From the NCBI GenBank assembly GCA_001464355.1, contig LNEU01000018.1, positions 240,579 to 304,578 of the forward strand: a stretch of 64,000 nt of DNA, given 5' to 3'. This document shows, one piece after another, positions 9,346-20,203 of the stretch. The notes beneath the pieces are model-generated. The model did no database searches. It saw nothing but the letters and a program-made list of their open reading frames with translations, and was not told where the DNA came from. Source of the DNA: Burkholderiales bacterium Ga0077544. Its GTDB lineage: Bacteria > Pseudomonadota > Gammaproteobacteria > Burkholderiales > Burkholderiaceae_D. Numbering within the stretch: the first letter of the stretch is position 1; the number at the start of each line of letters is the position of its first letter. The translations under genes and the position numbers were made by a program.

Positions 9346-9416
9346 GAATGTCGGCAGAACTTCGCAGCCGTTAAATGTGCAATCGATGCTATGCGGTGAA
9401 ATTTTTATATGCAAAC

Positions 9417-9454
9417 AAAAAGGCGTTTTCTGAAATGTTCAGAAAACGCCTTTT
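9417..9454. terminator. Bidirectional intrinsic terminator
   Basis: A long stem pairs AAAAGGCGTTTTCTGAA with TTCAGAAAACGCCTTTT around a 3-base loop, with A-rich and T-rich ends. It lies downstream of the leftward usp gene and upstream of the selU promoter region. Its main role is probably to stop usp transcripts before they enter the selenium operon. Confidence 0.9.
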
Positions 9455-9518
9455 GAAGCAATATAGACAGAGCGCTGTTCAGTTGCGCTGAACGCTAATG
9501 TCGATTTAGCGCCGATTA

Positions 9519-9956
9519 TTAGCGCACGATCAAGATAGGGATATCGGTGGTTGCCAATACTTTGCTCGTGACTGAGCCGAGCAGGATCGATCCGAGTGCG
9601 CTATGGCCGTGGGAACCCATGACGATCAAATCAATTTTGTGTTTTTTTGCATATTGGCCGATTTCCCAAGGTGGATCGCCAATCTTGTACTCGGATTCAA
9701 AGGCAATTTCCTTTTTGCGCAGTACTTTTTCTGCGACTGCAAGCGAGGCGACTGCCTCTTCCTTGTAATAGCCATCCACGACATCGTCTCCTAACAGGGC
9801 GCGTGCGCGGTGCGTGGCCAAACCGATAGGTATCGGTGCTTTTACATGAAGTAGATGCAGTTCAGGCACCTTTTTACATGTGCCGACATAGTCGATTAAA
9901 AATTTGGCAGCTTTGACAGTAAATTTTGAACCGTCTACGGCGAAAAGAATCTTCAT
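9519..9956 (-). CDS. Universal stress protein A family
   Basis: A 145-residue single-domain Usp protein. It begins MKILFAVDGSKFT and ends with the nucleotide-binding motif GSHGHSALGSILLGSVTSKVL, the G-2x-G-9x-G(S/T) pattern of ATP-binding Usp proteins. It differs clearly from the two Usp proteins at 13.2 and 14.3 kb. A perfect FNR-type box lies about 285 bp upstream, so induction under low oxygen is likely. The exact stress role cannot be read from the sequence. Confidence 0.9.
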   Translation of the reverse strand: MKILFAVDGSKFTVKAAKFLIDYVGTCKKVPELHLLHVKAPIPIGLATHRARALLGDDVVDGYYKEEAVASLAVAEKVLRKKEIAFESEYKIGDPPWEIGQYAKKHKIDLIVMGSHGHSALGSILLGSVTSKVLATTDIPILIVR

Positions 9957-10367
9957 GGCGTCTCCTGTTGGTTAATTAAATGGCGGTAAATGACAGATAG
10001 CACGCTCAATGCGAGGAGGCCTTTCACTATTTCCCTGATTCTTTTTCACTTTTATTCTCAAAGAAATAGACCGGGTGTGGATATTAGTGACCCGTATCGG
10101 CACAGCACGCAATATGTTTAATCAATGTCGTTTGGCGAATGGGCCAATGACGATTGAATTCGCAGATGGCCTTGCACCGAATTTCAGCATCGTCTACCTG
10201 TCACACCTGATCATCCTGACGTCTTTTTGATTTGCCATTTTGATTTACATCAAGCATTTCAATTGTTTCGCAGCAAGTAAAGTGCAAGCACGACTGCACG
10301 TAAAGCAGTGCAGACCGCAATCGTGATGTTCAAGCTGCACATAAAGAGATGAACTTTGACGCGTTCC
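9957..10367. other. 411-bp gap between usp and the P-type ATPase gene
   Basis: The gap holds the FNR-type box at 10240-10253 and otherwise no clear element. A roughly 50-codon open stretch (about 10075-10230, plus strand, VWILVTRIGTARN...) has no recognisable similarity and no good start signals, so I do not call it a gene. Confidence 0.5.
10240..10253. promoter_or_regulatory. FNR/ANR-type box
   Basis: TTGAT-TTAC-ATCAA matches the FNR consensus in both half-sites. It lies upstream of the leftward usp gene, which is the only start it could serve; the other neighbour (ATPase) ends here. Confidence 0.7.
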
Positions 10368-12905
10368 CTAACGCTTGCTTTCTATACGGGTTCGATACCA
10401 GGCGAGCGGGGCGTACCATAAAACACTGGCTATACCGATTGCCATGGCAAGCAACATTTCACTTGCTGATAGCGGAGAAAAGTTGAATATTTTTTGCAGT
10501 AGCGGATGTTGCAGTATCAATAGAAGCAGGCAAACAGCAACAACGACAACGCCCCACATGGCCGGATTAGGTTTGCGCAACATCGCCATTACGCCTCCTT
10601 TTCGTGAGCGATTCGAAAATATCAGCATCAGGTTGGCAATGATCAAGGCGGCAAAAGCAAATGCGCGCGCTTGCTGTTCCGGCATGGTGCCAATAGCCCA
10701 GCGATATGCCAGTGCAACCGCAATCAGCACGCCTGCGCCTTCCAGCAATGCCATCAACAATGCCGATGCGTTGAACAAGGGAACGGCTGGATCGCGCGGA
10801 GGTTCAATCATGATGCTGTCTTCCGGCGCTTCGTTTTCAAAAGCCAGCGAGCAGGTCGGGTCAACAATCAATTCGAAAAAAACAATATGCATCGGGTACA
10901 GCATGATGGGCCAATCCAGCAGCAATGGCGCCAGCGCCATGCCGGCTATCGGCACATGGATGGACAGTACATATGTCATCGCTCTGCGCATGTTTGCGTA
11001 AATCGTCCTCCCTATGCGTATCGCCTGCACGATAGACGTGAATCGATCGTCCAGCAGCACCAGGCTGGACGCTTCCCGCGCTACCTCGGTACCGCGCATG
11101 CCCATTGCGATCCCTACATGCGCAGCTTTGAGGGCAGGCGCATCATTGACGCCATCGCCTGTCATGGCGACGACCTCGCCATCGGCTTTCAGCGCCTGCA
11201 CGATACGCAGCTTTTGTTCTGGCGTGATGCGGGCGCACACCGTCGTCGCTTTGATACGCTCGGACAACTGTGCATCGTCCAGCAGCGCCATCATCTCGCC
11301 AGTCAACACGATTCCATCTGCCAAGCCCGCCTGGCGCGCAATCGTCATCGCCGTTACAGGGTAGTCGCCGGTAATCATGATGATGCGGATACCTGCAGTG
11401 CGACACTGTTTTATTGCTTCCGGTATGTCTGCGCGCAAAGGGTCCATCAAGCCGATCAAGCCGGCAAAGGAAAATGGAAAGCCGCGCTGATCCTTGGGCC
11501 AGATATCGCCGTCAAAAGCAGCGCGTGCCACACCGAGTACACGCAAACCGTCTGCCGCCATACGATCAGCCGCGGCCAGTACGCGCGCGCGGCGCACGGC
11601 ATCCAGACTGCATAGATCCGCAATAGCCTCGGGCGCGCCTTTTGCCGCGACCACATATCCATCCTGATCGCTGCTCTTCCAGCCTTGCGACATGGCGCGC
11701 AGCTCGGGCGTCAATCCGTATTCCTGAATCAGCTCTTGCTCGTCCTGCGATTCTGTCTGCTGCAGAAATGCCTTTCCCGCAAGATGGAACGCCTTTTCCA
11801 TCGGATCCACCGGTACCACGCGGCTTGCCATGATGGAGAGTGTAAGCAAGGGTTGAAACATGTGCGGCAGCAGCGTGCCTGTCGCCATATCGATATCGAT
11901 TTCTTCGTCATCGATATAAAGACGTGCAACGCTCATCTTGTTTTCAGTCAGGGTGCCGGTCTTGTCTGTGCACAACACCGAGGTCGTGCCCAGTGTTTCG
12001 ATGGCGGACAAGCGTCGTGTAAGTACCTTGGCGCGCGCGAGACGCCAGGCCCCCAATGCTGGAAAAACCGCCAGTATCACGGCGAACTCTTCCGGCATCA
12101 TCGACATTGCCAGCGCAATACCTGCCAGCAATCCTTGCGTCCAGTCACCATGCAAAAAACCTTCGGCCACTGTAAGCAGGATGCTCAAGGAAATACCCAG
12201 CAGTGCAAACATCTTGATCAATCTGGACATCTGTTTTTGCAGCAGTGACGATTCCGGCGTGATGTCATTGAGCGCAGAACCAATACGGCCCATCTCGCTT
12301 TGGGCGCCGGTTTTTGTTACCTCTGCAGTGCCGTCGCCCTGAACGACCAGCGTGCCTGCATATAAATTGGCAGAAGTAATATCAGCTGGATTGTCAGTGT
12401 TTATTTGGGCTGTGGCGACGGTTTTATATACCGGCACGGCTTCGCCGGTGAGTAGCGATTCGTCCACCTGCAGCCCATTACCGGATACGAGAATGCCGTC
12501 CGCCGATATGCGGTCGCCCTCAGACAACACCAGCAAGTCTCCACGCACCAGCGTTCGGCTATCAACATATTGTGGCAAGCCGTCACGAATGACCAATGCG
12601 CGCGGCACACTCAGGTCGCGCAATGCTTCGAGCGCACGCTCGGCTTTATCTTCCTGATAGAGCGTCAGCCCTACGGTAACCAACACCATTACAAACAGAA
12701 AAATGCCTTCGTGCAGTTCGCCAATTACAAGATAGAGCAGGGCTGCACAAAGCAGCAAAATGAACATCGGCTCACGCAAGGCATTGAGCGCGATGCCAAG
12801 AAAATTGCGATGCTGTTTGTCAGGCAATGCATTCCCGCCCTCATTCTTTAGGCGAATCGCCGCTTCTCCGGCCGTCAATCCCTGGATCTGTTCCGCATGG
12901 CTCAT
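10368..12905 (-). CDS. P-type cation-transporting ATPase (type II-like)
   Basis: An inner-membrane ion pump. The chosen ATG at 12905 (MSHAEQIQGL, AAGGGA ribosome site) gives 845 residues; an upstream in-frame start adds 19 unlikely residues. Domains in order are an N-terminal cation-ATPase domain, actuator loop (LLTGEAVPV), phosphorylation site DKTGT, hinge GDGVNDAPAL and a C-terminal membrane domain. The membrane motif preceding the catalytic loop is PEEF rather than PEGL. There is no CPC motif or heavy-metal domain, so the ion is not a soft metal; Ca2+, Mg2+ or H+/K+ exchange are possible. It is divergent from a usp gene across a perfect FNR box, so it probably belongs to the low-oxygen group. 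Confidence 0.85.
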   Translation of the reverse strand: MSHAEQIQGLTAGEAAIRLKNEGGNALPDKQHRNFLGIALNALREPMFILLLCAALLYLVIGELHEGIFLFVMVLVTVGLTLYQEDKAERALEALRDLSVPRALVIRDGLPQYVDSRTLVRGDLLVLSEGDRISADGILVSGNGLQVDESLLTGEAVPVYKTVATAQINTDNPADITSANLYAGTLVVQGDGTAEVTKTGAQSEMGRIGSALNDITPESSLLQKQMSRLIKMFALLGISLSILLTVAEGFLHGDWTQGLLAGIALAMSMMPEEFAVILAVFPALGAWRLARAKVLTRRLSAIETLGTTSVLCTDKTGTLTENKMSVARLYIDDEEIDIDMATGTLLPHMFQPLLTLSIMASRVVPVDPMEKAFHLAGKAFLQQTESQDEQELIQEYGLTPELRAMSQGWKSSDQDGYVVAAKGAPEAIADLCSLDAVRRARVLAAADRMAADGLRVLGVARAAFDGDIWPKDQRGFPFSFAGLIGLMDPLRADIPEAIKQCRTAGIRIIMITGDYPVTAMTIARQAGLADGIVLTGEMMALLDDAQLSERIKATTVCARITPEQKLRIVQALKADGEVVAMTGDGVNDAPALKAAHVGIAMGMRGTEVAREASSLVLLDDRFTSIVQAIRIGRTIYANMRRAMTYVLSIHVPIAGMALAPLLLDWPIMLYPMHIVFFELIVDPTCSLAFENEAPEDSIMIEPPRDPAVPLFNASALLMALLEGAGVLIAVALAYRWAIGTMPEQQARAFAFAALIIANLMLIFSNRSRKGGVMAMLRKPNPAMWGVVVVAVCLLLLILQHPLLQKIFNFSPLSASEMLLAMAIGIASVLWYAPLAWYRTRIESKR

Positions 12906-13072
12906 GACATTCCCTTTGTGAGGATCGATGATTGGCGTTGTTGCTCTATATTCGAAAGGCAACGCTCATTATTAAAAACAAAACCAACCGATAAATTCTC
13001 GATGGCATGTTTTCGATAGTGTCAAAAAACATGCGGGTCAGGGAACGAATTGAATAGGCTTTTATGCCTATT

Positions 13073-13086
13073 TTGATGTAGATCAA
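13073..13086. promoter_or_regulatory. FNR/ANR-type box between ATPase and usp
   Basis: TTGAT-GTAG-ATCAA is a perfect FNR-type palindrome. It lies 74 bp before the usp ATG at 13161, a good place for an activator, and about 168 bp before the divergent ATPase start, so it may act on both. Confidence 0.8.
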
Positions 13087-13160
13087 AAGTCCACTTTCGC
13101 GCTCCAATAGGATGAGTTTGTATTACTGAAAAGTAACCACCATTCTTAGAGGAGACAATT

Positions 13161-13592
13161 ATGTTCAAGAAAATTTTGCTGGCTACCGATGGTTCGGATC
13201 TTTCGGACAAGGCCGTGCAAGCGACATTGCAATTTGCGCAGGAACACGGCAGCAAAGTAATCGGCTTGTCGGTTGCGACAATTTATCCCTATTTCCCCGT
13301 GTACGGCATGGAAGCAATAAGTGGCGAGTTTGTCGATGCGATCAGCAAGGAAGCGGAGAAAAATGTACAGAAAATCGTGGATCTCGCCGCTTCTCTAGGC
13401 GTTGATGCCGAGGTTCATGCGGTCGAGGGGACCAGCGCCGCCAGTGAAATTATCAAAGCGGCCGACAAATATCAATGCGACGCCATCTTTATGGCATCGC
13501 ACGGTCGTACAGGATTGGACAAGCTTTTATTGGGAAGCGAAGCGCAAAAGGTACTGATATACAGCAAAGTGCCGGTTACGATATTCAAGTAA
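13161..13592 (+). CDS. Universal stress protein A family (paralogue 1)
   Basis: A 143-residue Usp protein starting MFKKILLATDGSDLSDKA and ending SKVPVTIFK, with nucleotide motif SHGRTGLDKLLLGSEAQKVL. It has a strong ribosome site (AGAGGAG). It is clearly a paralogue of the gene at 14270: both start and end are nearly identical, which suggests local duplication. The perfect FNR-type box 74 bp upstream predicts expression when oxygen is low. Confidence 0.92.
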   Translation: MFKKILLATDGSDLSDKAVQATLQFAQEHGSKVIGLSVATIYPYFPVYGMEAISGEFVDAISKEAEKNVQKIVDLAASLGVDAEVHAVEGTSAASEIIKAADKYQCDAIFMASHGRTGLDKLLLGSEAQKVLIYSKVPVTIFK

Positions 13593-13610
13593 TGCGATGC
13601 CTGTAAATTT

Positions 13611-13628
13611 GATGGCGCCATCTTTTTT
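13611..13628 (+). terminator. Possible weak terminator after usp
   Basis: The 12-base palindrome GATGGCGCCATC is followed at once by TTTTTT, 18 bp after the usp stop codon. The stem can only be short because the palindrome has no separate loop, so efficiency is doubtful. Confidence 0.45.
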
Positions 13629-13702
13629 GCAGGCTGCTTTGAATGCCAGGACGGTGCGCAGCGCCATCATCCGAATACCCATGGCTGTGCAAGAAGCACT
13701 GA

Positions 13703-13843
13703 GCTGTTAACGAAAAATTCATATCACCTTTACTGACGGCAAGCGCAAGAATATCAATCGAGAATATCAACACCGTCTTCGATCGAATGAAAAAGGGAGA
13801 AATTGAGGGGCGCGTCGTTTTATCTATCGCCGGCACCAGATAA
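13703..13843 (+). pseudogene. Remnant of a zinc-type alcohol dehydrogenase (C-terminal end)
   Basis: An open stretch of 46 codons reads EKFISPLLTASARI, then INTVFDRMKKGEIEGRVV and a stop. The pattern INxVFDxMxxGxIxGRxV is the typical last segment of AdhP-like zinc alcohol dehydrogenases. A stop codon lies just upstream in frame, and no catalytic zinc or NAD-binding part is present in the window. It is therefore a leftover of a deleted gene. Alcohol dehydrogenase next to usp genes would fit an anaerobic, FNR-controlled cluster. Confidence 0.6.
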
Positions 13844-13902
13844 TCCTGGCGGCGATATCTGCAAGCGGATGTAGTCGCAATGCTGCACGACGATGAGAAG
13901 AC

Positions 13903-14115
13903 ATGGCGTACATCATGTTCCACTTTGGAAACATCAATTATTTTGAACGGTTCGTGCGAATTGTCATCGGCCTGGTCTGGTTGTCCACTTACTTCTTTTT
14001 GCCCCACCCATTGGCGCTACTTGGCCTGTTCGGATTGGTGCCGTTGATAACAGGAATAATCGGCTGGTGTCCTGTCCATGCATTGGTGGAAAAGTACCGC
14101 AACAATGGTTCTTAA
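13903..14115 (+). CDS. Small inner-membrane protein, DUF2892 family
   Basis: A 70-residue protein with two membrane segments. It shows the family pattern: an N-terminal NINYFERFVRIVIG and a C-terminal LVPLITGIIGWCPVHAL with the conserved GWCP cysteine. The start ATG has a GAGAAG ribosome site; a second ATG four codons later is possible. In other bacteria the same domain is fused to or next to rhodaneses and stress genes (YgaP). Function is unknown. It stands between two usp paralogues. Confidence 0.85.
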   Translation: MAYIMFHFGNINYFERFVRIVIGLVWLSTYFFLPHPLALLGLFGLVPLITGIIGWCPVHALVEKYRNNGS

Positions 14116-14180
14116 AATTTGCGCCATCGCTTCCTCGATCATTCATTAGGGCATCAAAAAATATCGGCTTCACGCTCTAT

Positions 14181-14194
14181 TTGACCCAGGTCAA
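14181..14194. promoter_or_regulatory. FNR/DNR-like box upstream of second usp paralogue
   Basis: TTGAC-CCAG-GTCAA is a perfect dyad that differs from the FNR consensus by one base in each arm. It lies 75 bp before the usp ATG at 14270, the same spacing as the box before paralogue 1. Confidence 0.65.
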
Positions 14195-14269
14195 ATATGC
14201 CATTTCCTTCTGCAATAGCATGAGATTGCATTGTTAACTTGACGCTCCATTTTTCATAGGGACGCTTCC

Positions 14270-14698
14270 ATGTTTAAAAAGATTTTGCTGGCTACAGATG
14301 GATCGGAGTTGTCCGATAAGGCGATTCGGTCGACTGTGGAGTTTGCAAAAGAGAACGGCAGCAAAATCGTCGGCATATCCGTGGCCACGATTTATCCTTA
14401 CTTTCCCGTATCGCCAGAAGGAATAAGTAGTCAACTCATCAGCAAGATCAATAATGTCGCGCACAAACATGTCCATAAAATCTCTGTGCTGGCATCCGCT
14501 GCAGGCGTTGACGTCGAAGTGCATGTGGTAAGCGGCATCAATCCATCCGAAGAAATAATCAGAGCGGCCACCCACCATCATTGCGACGCCATTTTTATGG
14601 CATCACACGGCCGCAAGGGAGTGGACAGGTTTTTGCTGGGCAGCGAAGCGCAAAAAGTCCTCGCACTTAGCAAACTACCGGTTACGATATTCAAGTAA
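14270..14698 (+). CDS. Universal stress protein A family (paralogue 2)
   Basis: A 142-residue Usp protein starting MFKKILLATDGSELSDKA, with nucleotide motif SHGRKGVDRFLLGSEAQKVL and end SKLPVTIFK. It is a close paralogue of the gene at 13161, and the FNR-like box sits at the same distance upstream of each, so the promoter was probably duplicated with the gene. The middle parts differ more (VDVEVHVVSGINPSEEI versus VDAEVHAVEGTSAASEI), so the copies may have drifted in partner or ligand. Confidence 0.92.
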   Translation: MFKKILLATDGSELSDKAIRSTVEFAKENGSKIVGISVATIYPYFPVSPEGISSQLISKINNVAHKHVHKISVLASAAGVDVEVHVVSGINPSEEIIRAATHHHCDAIFMASHGRKGVDRFLLGSEAQKVLALSKLPVTIFK

Positions 14699-14880
14699 GT
14701 AGGCAAGGCCATCCCTGGAATAGTTTAGAGTTGCCGTCTGGCGTATTCGCAGAATATCCAGTCGGCTTATTCATGACTGCCAAATTCCACAAAAGCTTCA
14801 GGTCGGTTCATCAGGTATTAATGCAAGTTAAAAACATAGGCTAATCTGGGTGTTGAACATGACTAGCTGATTAATCATAA

Positions 14881-17187
<2,307 letters not shown>

Positions 17188-17220
17188 AGTAATCTTGTAG
17201 TGTGGTCTTGAAGACGCTAT

Positions 17221-17262
17221 GGCACCAGTCTCCACCAAACATGTGGACGCTGGTGCTTTTTT
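17221..17262 (+). terminator. Intrinsic terminator of katG
   Basis: The arms GGCACCAG and CTGGTGCT, with inner TCCAC/GTGGA pairs and a small internal mismatch, are followed by a run of six T. It lies about 35 bp after the katG stop codon. Confidence 0.85.
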
Positions 17263-17340
17263 ATGTACGCACACACCAAGAAACTCTCGCAAATCAAAGC
17301 ATTAGAACGTCTTCGAATAAATCACATGATATAAGCAGCG

Positions 17341-18645
17341 TCAGTTTCCCATGACGGTTTTAAATAGCAAACCGATGATGGCACTCGCAGCAATTACCTG
17401 CATCACGTTACGCTTGTAACGCACCAGCGCCACTGCAGCCGCGATGACCATGAGTGCGGCGAGCCAGTCAAATGTGCCGCCGAATCCTTTAGGCCACAGG
17501 ACGTGATACGCAAAAAACACGGCAAGATTAAGAATGACACCCACCACTGCGGCGGTAATTCCCGTCAATGGCGCAGTGAATTTCAGATTGCCGTGGGTGG
17601 ATTCGACCAACGGTCCGCCCGCCAGAATGAAAATGAACGATGGCAAAAAGGTGAACCATGTCACCAGCACGGCGGCGGTTGCGCCCGCAAGAAACTGCAT
17701 ATCGGGGCCGAATACGGCTTGCACATAAGCACCGACAAAGCCGACAAATGCCACCACCATGATGAGCGGTCCAGGATTTGCCTCACCCAAGGCCAGCCCA
17801 TCGATCATCTGCGTCGGTGTCAGCCATTGATAGTGCCCAATCGCGCCCTGATAAATATAGGGCAGCACAGCGTACGCGCCACCAAACGTCAGCAAGGCTG
17901 CCTTGGTAAAGAACCATCCCATTTGTGTCAGCGTATGTTCCCAGCCAAAATACAACTGCAAGACCGCCATGGGTACGCACCACAGGACACCGCCCACGAT
18001 CAGAATTCTGGTCAATCTAGTCCAGCGAAATTGTGCATGTGCAGGCGCTGGCGTATCGTCGTCGATCACTGCCGGACCATACGATTTTTGTGATGCGCCG
18101 TGGCCCCCGCCAACCGAAAATTTATGCGGCAGGTAGCGACCACCGAAATAACCGATCAGCGCAGCGCATGCAACGATGATGGGGAAGGGCACATTCACCG
18201 CAAAAATCGCCACAAACGATGCGGCCGCAATGCCCCACATCCAATTGTTTTTCAATGCGCGCGACCCGATACGATGAACGGCATGCACAACAACTGCCGT
18301 GATGGCAGGCTTGATGCCGTAAAACAAGCCGGCGATCAAAGGTACGTGCCCGTAAGCGATATACAGCCAGGACAAGCCAATCAGAAAAAACAGCGACGGC
18401 AGTACAAACAGAACACCAGCGGCGATGCCGCCCTTGGTTCTATGCATCAACCACCCCATGTAGGTAGCAAGTTGCTGCGCTTCAGGGCCGGGCAAAAGCA
18501 TGCAATAGTTCAGCGCATGCAGAAAGCGCTTTTCACTGATCCAGTGGCGTTGTTCGACCAACTCTCTGTGCATCAGCGATATTTGCGCAGCAGGACCGCC
18601 GAAGCCTATGAAGCCGAGCTTGAACCACAGTTTGAGCGCCTGCAA
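17341..18645 (-). CDS. chrA: Chromate transporter ChrA, two-domain form
   Basis: A 434-residue inner-membrane efflux protein that lowers cytoplasmic chromate. It has two homologous halves, each with the family motif (GFIGFGGPAAQI near the start; LTFGGAYAVLPYIYQGAI in the second half), and the conserved LLPGPEAQQLATY. The only usable start is TTG at 18645, because a TGA lies nine codons upstream in frame. Most ChrA proteins carry some 10-15 more residues before QALKLWFKLG. The N-terminus is thus short, and either it is slightly trimmed or the start region is damaged. No chrB regulator is adjacent. Confidence 0.88.
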   Translation of the reverse strand: MQALKLWFKLGFIGFGGPAAQISLMHRELVEQRHWISEKRFLHALNYCMLLPGPEAQQLATYMGWLMHRTKGGIAAGVLFVLPSLFFLIGLSWLYIAYGHVPLIAGLFYGIKPAITAVVVHAVHRIGSRALKNNWMWGIAAASFVAIFAVNVPFPIIVACAALIGYFGGRYLPHKFSVGGGHGASQKSYGPAVIDDDTPAPAHAQFRWTRLTRILIVGGVLWCVPMAVLQLYFGWEHTLTQMGWFFTKAALLTFGGAYAVLPYIYQGAIGHYQWLTPTQMIDGLALGEANPGPLIMVVAFVGFVGAYVQAVFGPDMQFLAGATAAVLVTWFTFLPSFIFILAGGPLVESTHGNLKFTAPLTGITAAVVGVILNLAVFFAYHVLWPKGFGGTFDWLAALMVIAAAVALVRYKRNVMQVIAASAIIGLLFKTVMGN

Positions 18646-18773
18646 AAACGTGACCTGGTATGAGGTATATCAATCTAATGACGAAATTAATGTTGTAGCA
18701 TGAACTTGATGAATATTTAACATAGTCATCTGACCGCACTGCCTTGATCAATCGCATATTGAAAGGCATGTAT

Positions 18774-19598
18774 ATGTTGACCGACTTTGACATCAAGAAC
18801 AATAACTGGGCGAAAACGTCCGATGGTGAAAATGTCCTGTGCAATCAAGCAGACGCGTATGCGGCAGTCCCCCAATTGGCATTGAGGCCCATCGCGATCC
18901 AAGCGCGGAATATCGCGATCCAAGCGCGGAATATCGCGAAATGGTTTGGCGAAGGTAACACCAGAACCGTCGCGGTCGACGGTGCCAGCTTCGATATCTA
19001 TTTCGGAGAAATGCTTTTTATCGTTGGACCTTCAGGGGGTGGCAAGACAACACTCTTACGCATCATTTCCGGAAAAATGCGACCGAACGAAGGTGAGGTC
19101 ATTGTCCTCGGCAAGAACATAGGGTGTCTTGACAAGGATGATCTGGCACACTTCAGATTAAGCACGATAGCCGTGCTTTTTCAGGACTATCATCTGCTCC
19201 CTCGGCTCACCACTGCTGAGAACGTGGCAATCCCCTGGATACTCAAAAAATCCAGTTGGCGGCGTGCGCTGGTTGAAGCAAAAAAATACCTGAGCATTGT
19301 TGGACTCGAAGACCGTGCCGATATCGTGGTAGCGAAACTCAGTCACGGTGAGCAACAACGCGTTGCCATTGCCAGAGCAATGATTAGCCAGCCATCCATT
19401 TTAATCCTCGATGAACCTACTCTCTCCCTCGATGGTGATGCAGTGCGGAAGATTCTGGCGTTTATCCATGGCAAGATACTTAATGAAAAAACATGCGTGT
19501 TAATCGTCACTCGGGACGCACGTATTTTCGAGTTTGCCGACCGTATCATGTATATGGAGGATGGAAAAATAACGGGGTTCTGCAAAGGAATGAAATGA
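18774..19598 (+). CDS. ABC transporter ATPase, MacB/LolD-like, without adjacent permease
   Basis: A 274-residue ATPase with an unusual N-terminal extension of about 55 residues before the ATPase domain. Walker A is GPSGGGKT, the signature is LSHGEQQRVAIARAM and Walker B is LILDEPTLSLD. The start ATG at 18774 has AAAGG seven bases upstream; ATG 18768 is also possible. The extension includes a 21-bp direct duplication that repeats IAIQARN. The next genes are on the opposite strand, so no permease partner is next to it. It may serve the FtsX-like permease at 20.5-21.7 kb or be an orphan. Confidence 0.8.
   Translation: MLTDFDIKNNNWAKTSDGENVLCNQADAYAAVPQLALRPIAIQARNIAIQARNIAKWFGEGNTRTVAVDGASFDIYFGEMLFIVGPSGGGKTTLLRIISGKMRPNEGEVIVLGKNIGCLDKDDLAHFRLSTIAVLFQDYHLLPRLTTAENVAIPWILKKSSWRRALVEAKKYLSIVGLEDRADIVVAKLSHGEQQRVAIARAMISQPSILILDEPTLSLDGDAVRKILAFIHGKILNEKTCVLIVTRDARIFEFADRIMYMEDGKITGFCKGMK
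18891..18932 (+). repeat. 21-bp tandem duplication inside the ABC ATPase gene
   Basis: Two exact copies of a 21-bp unit (18891-18911 and 18912-18932, beginning ATCGCGATCC) are followed by the first seven bases of a third. The unit is a multiple of three, so seven residues (IAIQARN) are repeated in frame. Slipped-strand duplication is the simplest origin. Confidence 0.95.
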
Positions 19599-19643
19599 AA
19601 AATCATTTCTTTGACGCCTCGTTACTTAATATCGTGGGTCAAA

Positions 19644-20168
19644 CTAGTTGGCGGTCGAGATGGATGCATCATTCATTCTGTAATAAAGACCCATGGGATC
19701 GTTTTTCATGATCTCCATCTTGCCCGAGATAATCAAGGGCTCTAATGTGAATTTAATCGGCTTTTTCGTCTTCACTTCGACGACACCTTCAGGTCCTGCC
19801 GGCAAACAATAAGAACAGGTAGGCGGCGTGTGGGAAATCAGAAAATGCTTCTGCTTCTCGCCCGGCTCCAGCGGCATCATGAATCCCTGTATCTTGATTT
19901 CCTGATCGTTGAGCGCAGCGACTTCTTTGGTGAATTGCGGAACGATACTATTCTTGGCCCGCACTTGCTTGACCTTGGCCAGCGTATTCCAGGACGTCAC
20001 GCCTTTTTTATCCATGATCACCGGCATTTGCGCAGGATTCGGATTGCCGGTTTGAGTGTGCTCGGCACTCTGTTGCGACTTTTGTGCAAAGGCAGGGGCG
20101 CCAGCCATGACGACCAATGCTGATACCGCACAAAGACGGGTGAAAAAGCGATTCATAACGACGTACAT
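19644..20168 (-). CDS. Secreted DUF3299 protein
   Basis: A 174-residue exported protein. The start at 20168 is chosen because GGAGG lies four bases upstream; a signal peptide follows (LVVMAGAPAFA). The mature part has the DUF3299 pattern, IKIQGFMMPLEPGEKQKHFL, then PPTCSYCLPAGPEG with two close cysteines able to hold a metal. It is the last gene of a leftward run: ABC ATPase, FtsX-like permease, small His/Cys peptide, DUF3299 protein. The set resembles P. aeruginosa PA4063-PA4066, known to respond to zinc shortage. A role in metal handling at the envelope is inferred. Confidence 0.82.
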   Translation of the reverse strand: MYVVMNRFFTRLCAVSALVVMAGAPAFAQKSQQSAEHTQTGNPNPAQMPVIMDKKGVTSWNTLAKVKQVRAKNSIVPQFTKEVAALNDQEIKIQGFMMPLEPGEKQKHFLISHTPPTCSYCLPAGPEGVVEVKTKKPIKFTLEPLIISGKMEIMKNDPMGLYYRMNDASISTAN

Positions 20169-20203
20169 ACAACCTCCATCAAGCGATCTGCCTACGCAGC
20201 ATA

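Noticed and set aside
10075..10230. About 50-codon open stretch between usp and the P-type ATPase
   Set aside because: No good start, no ribosome site and no recognisable similarity.
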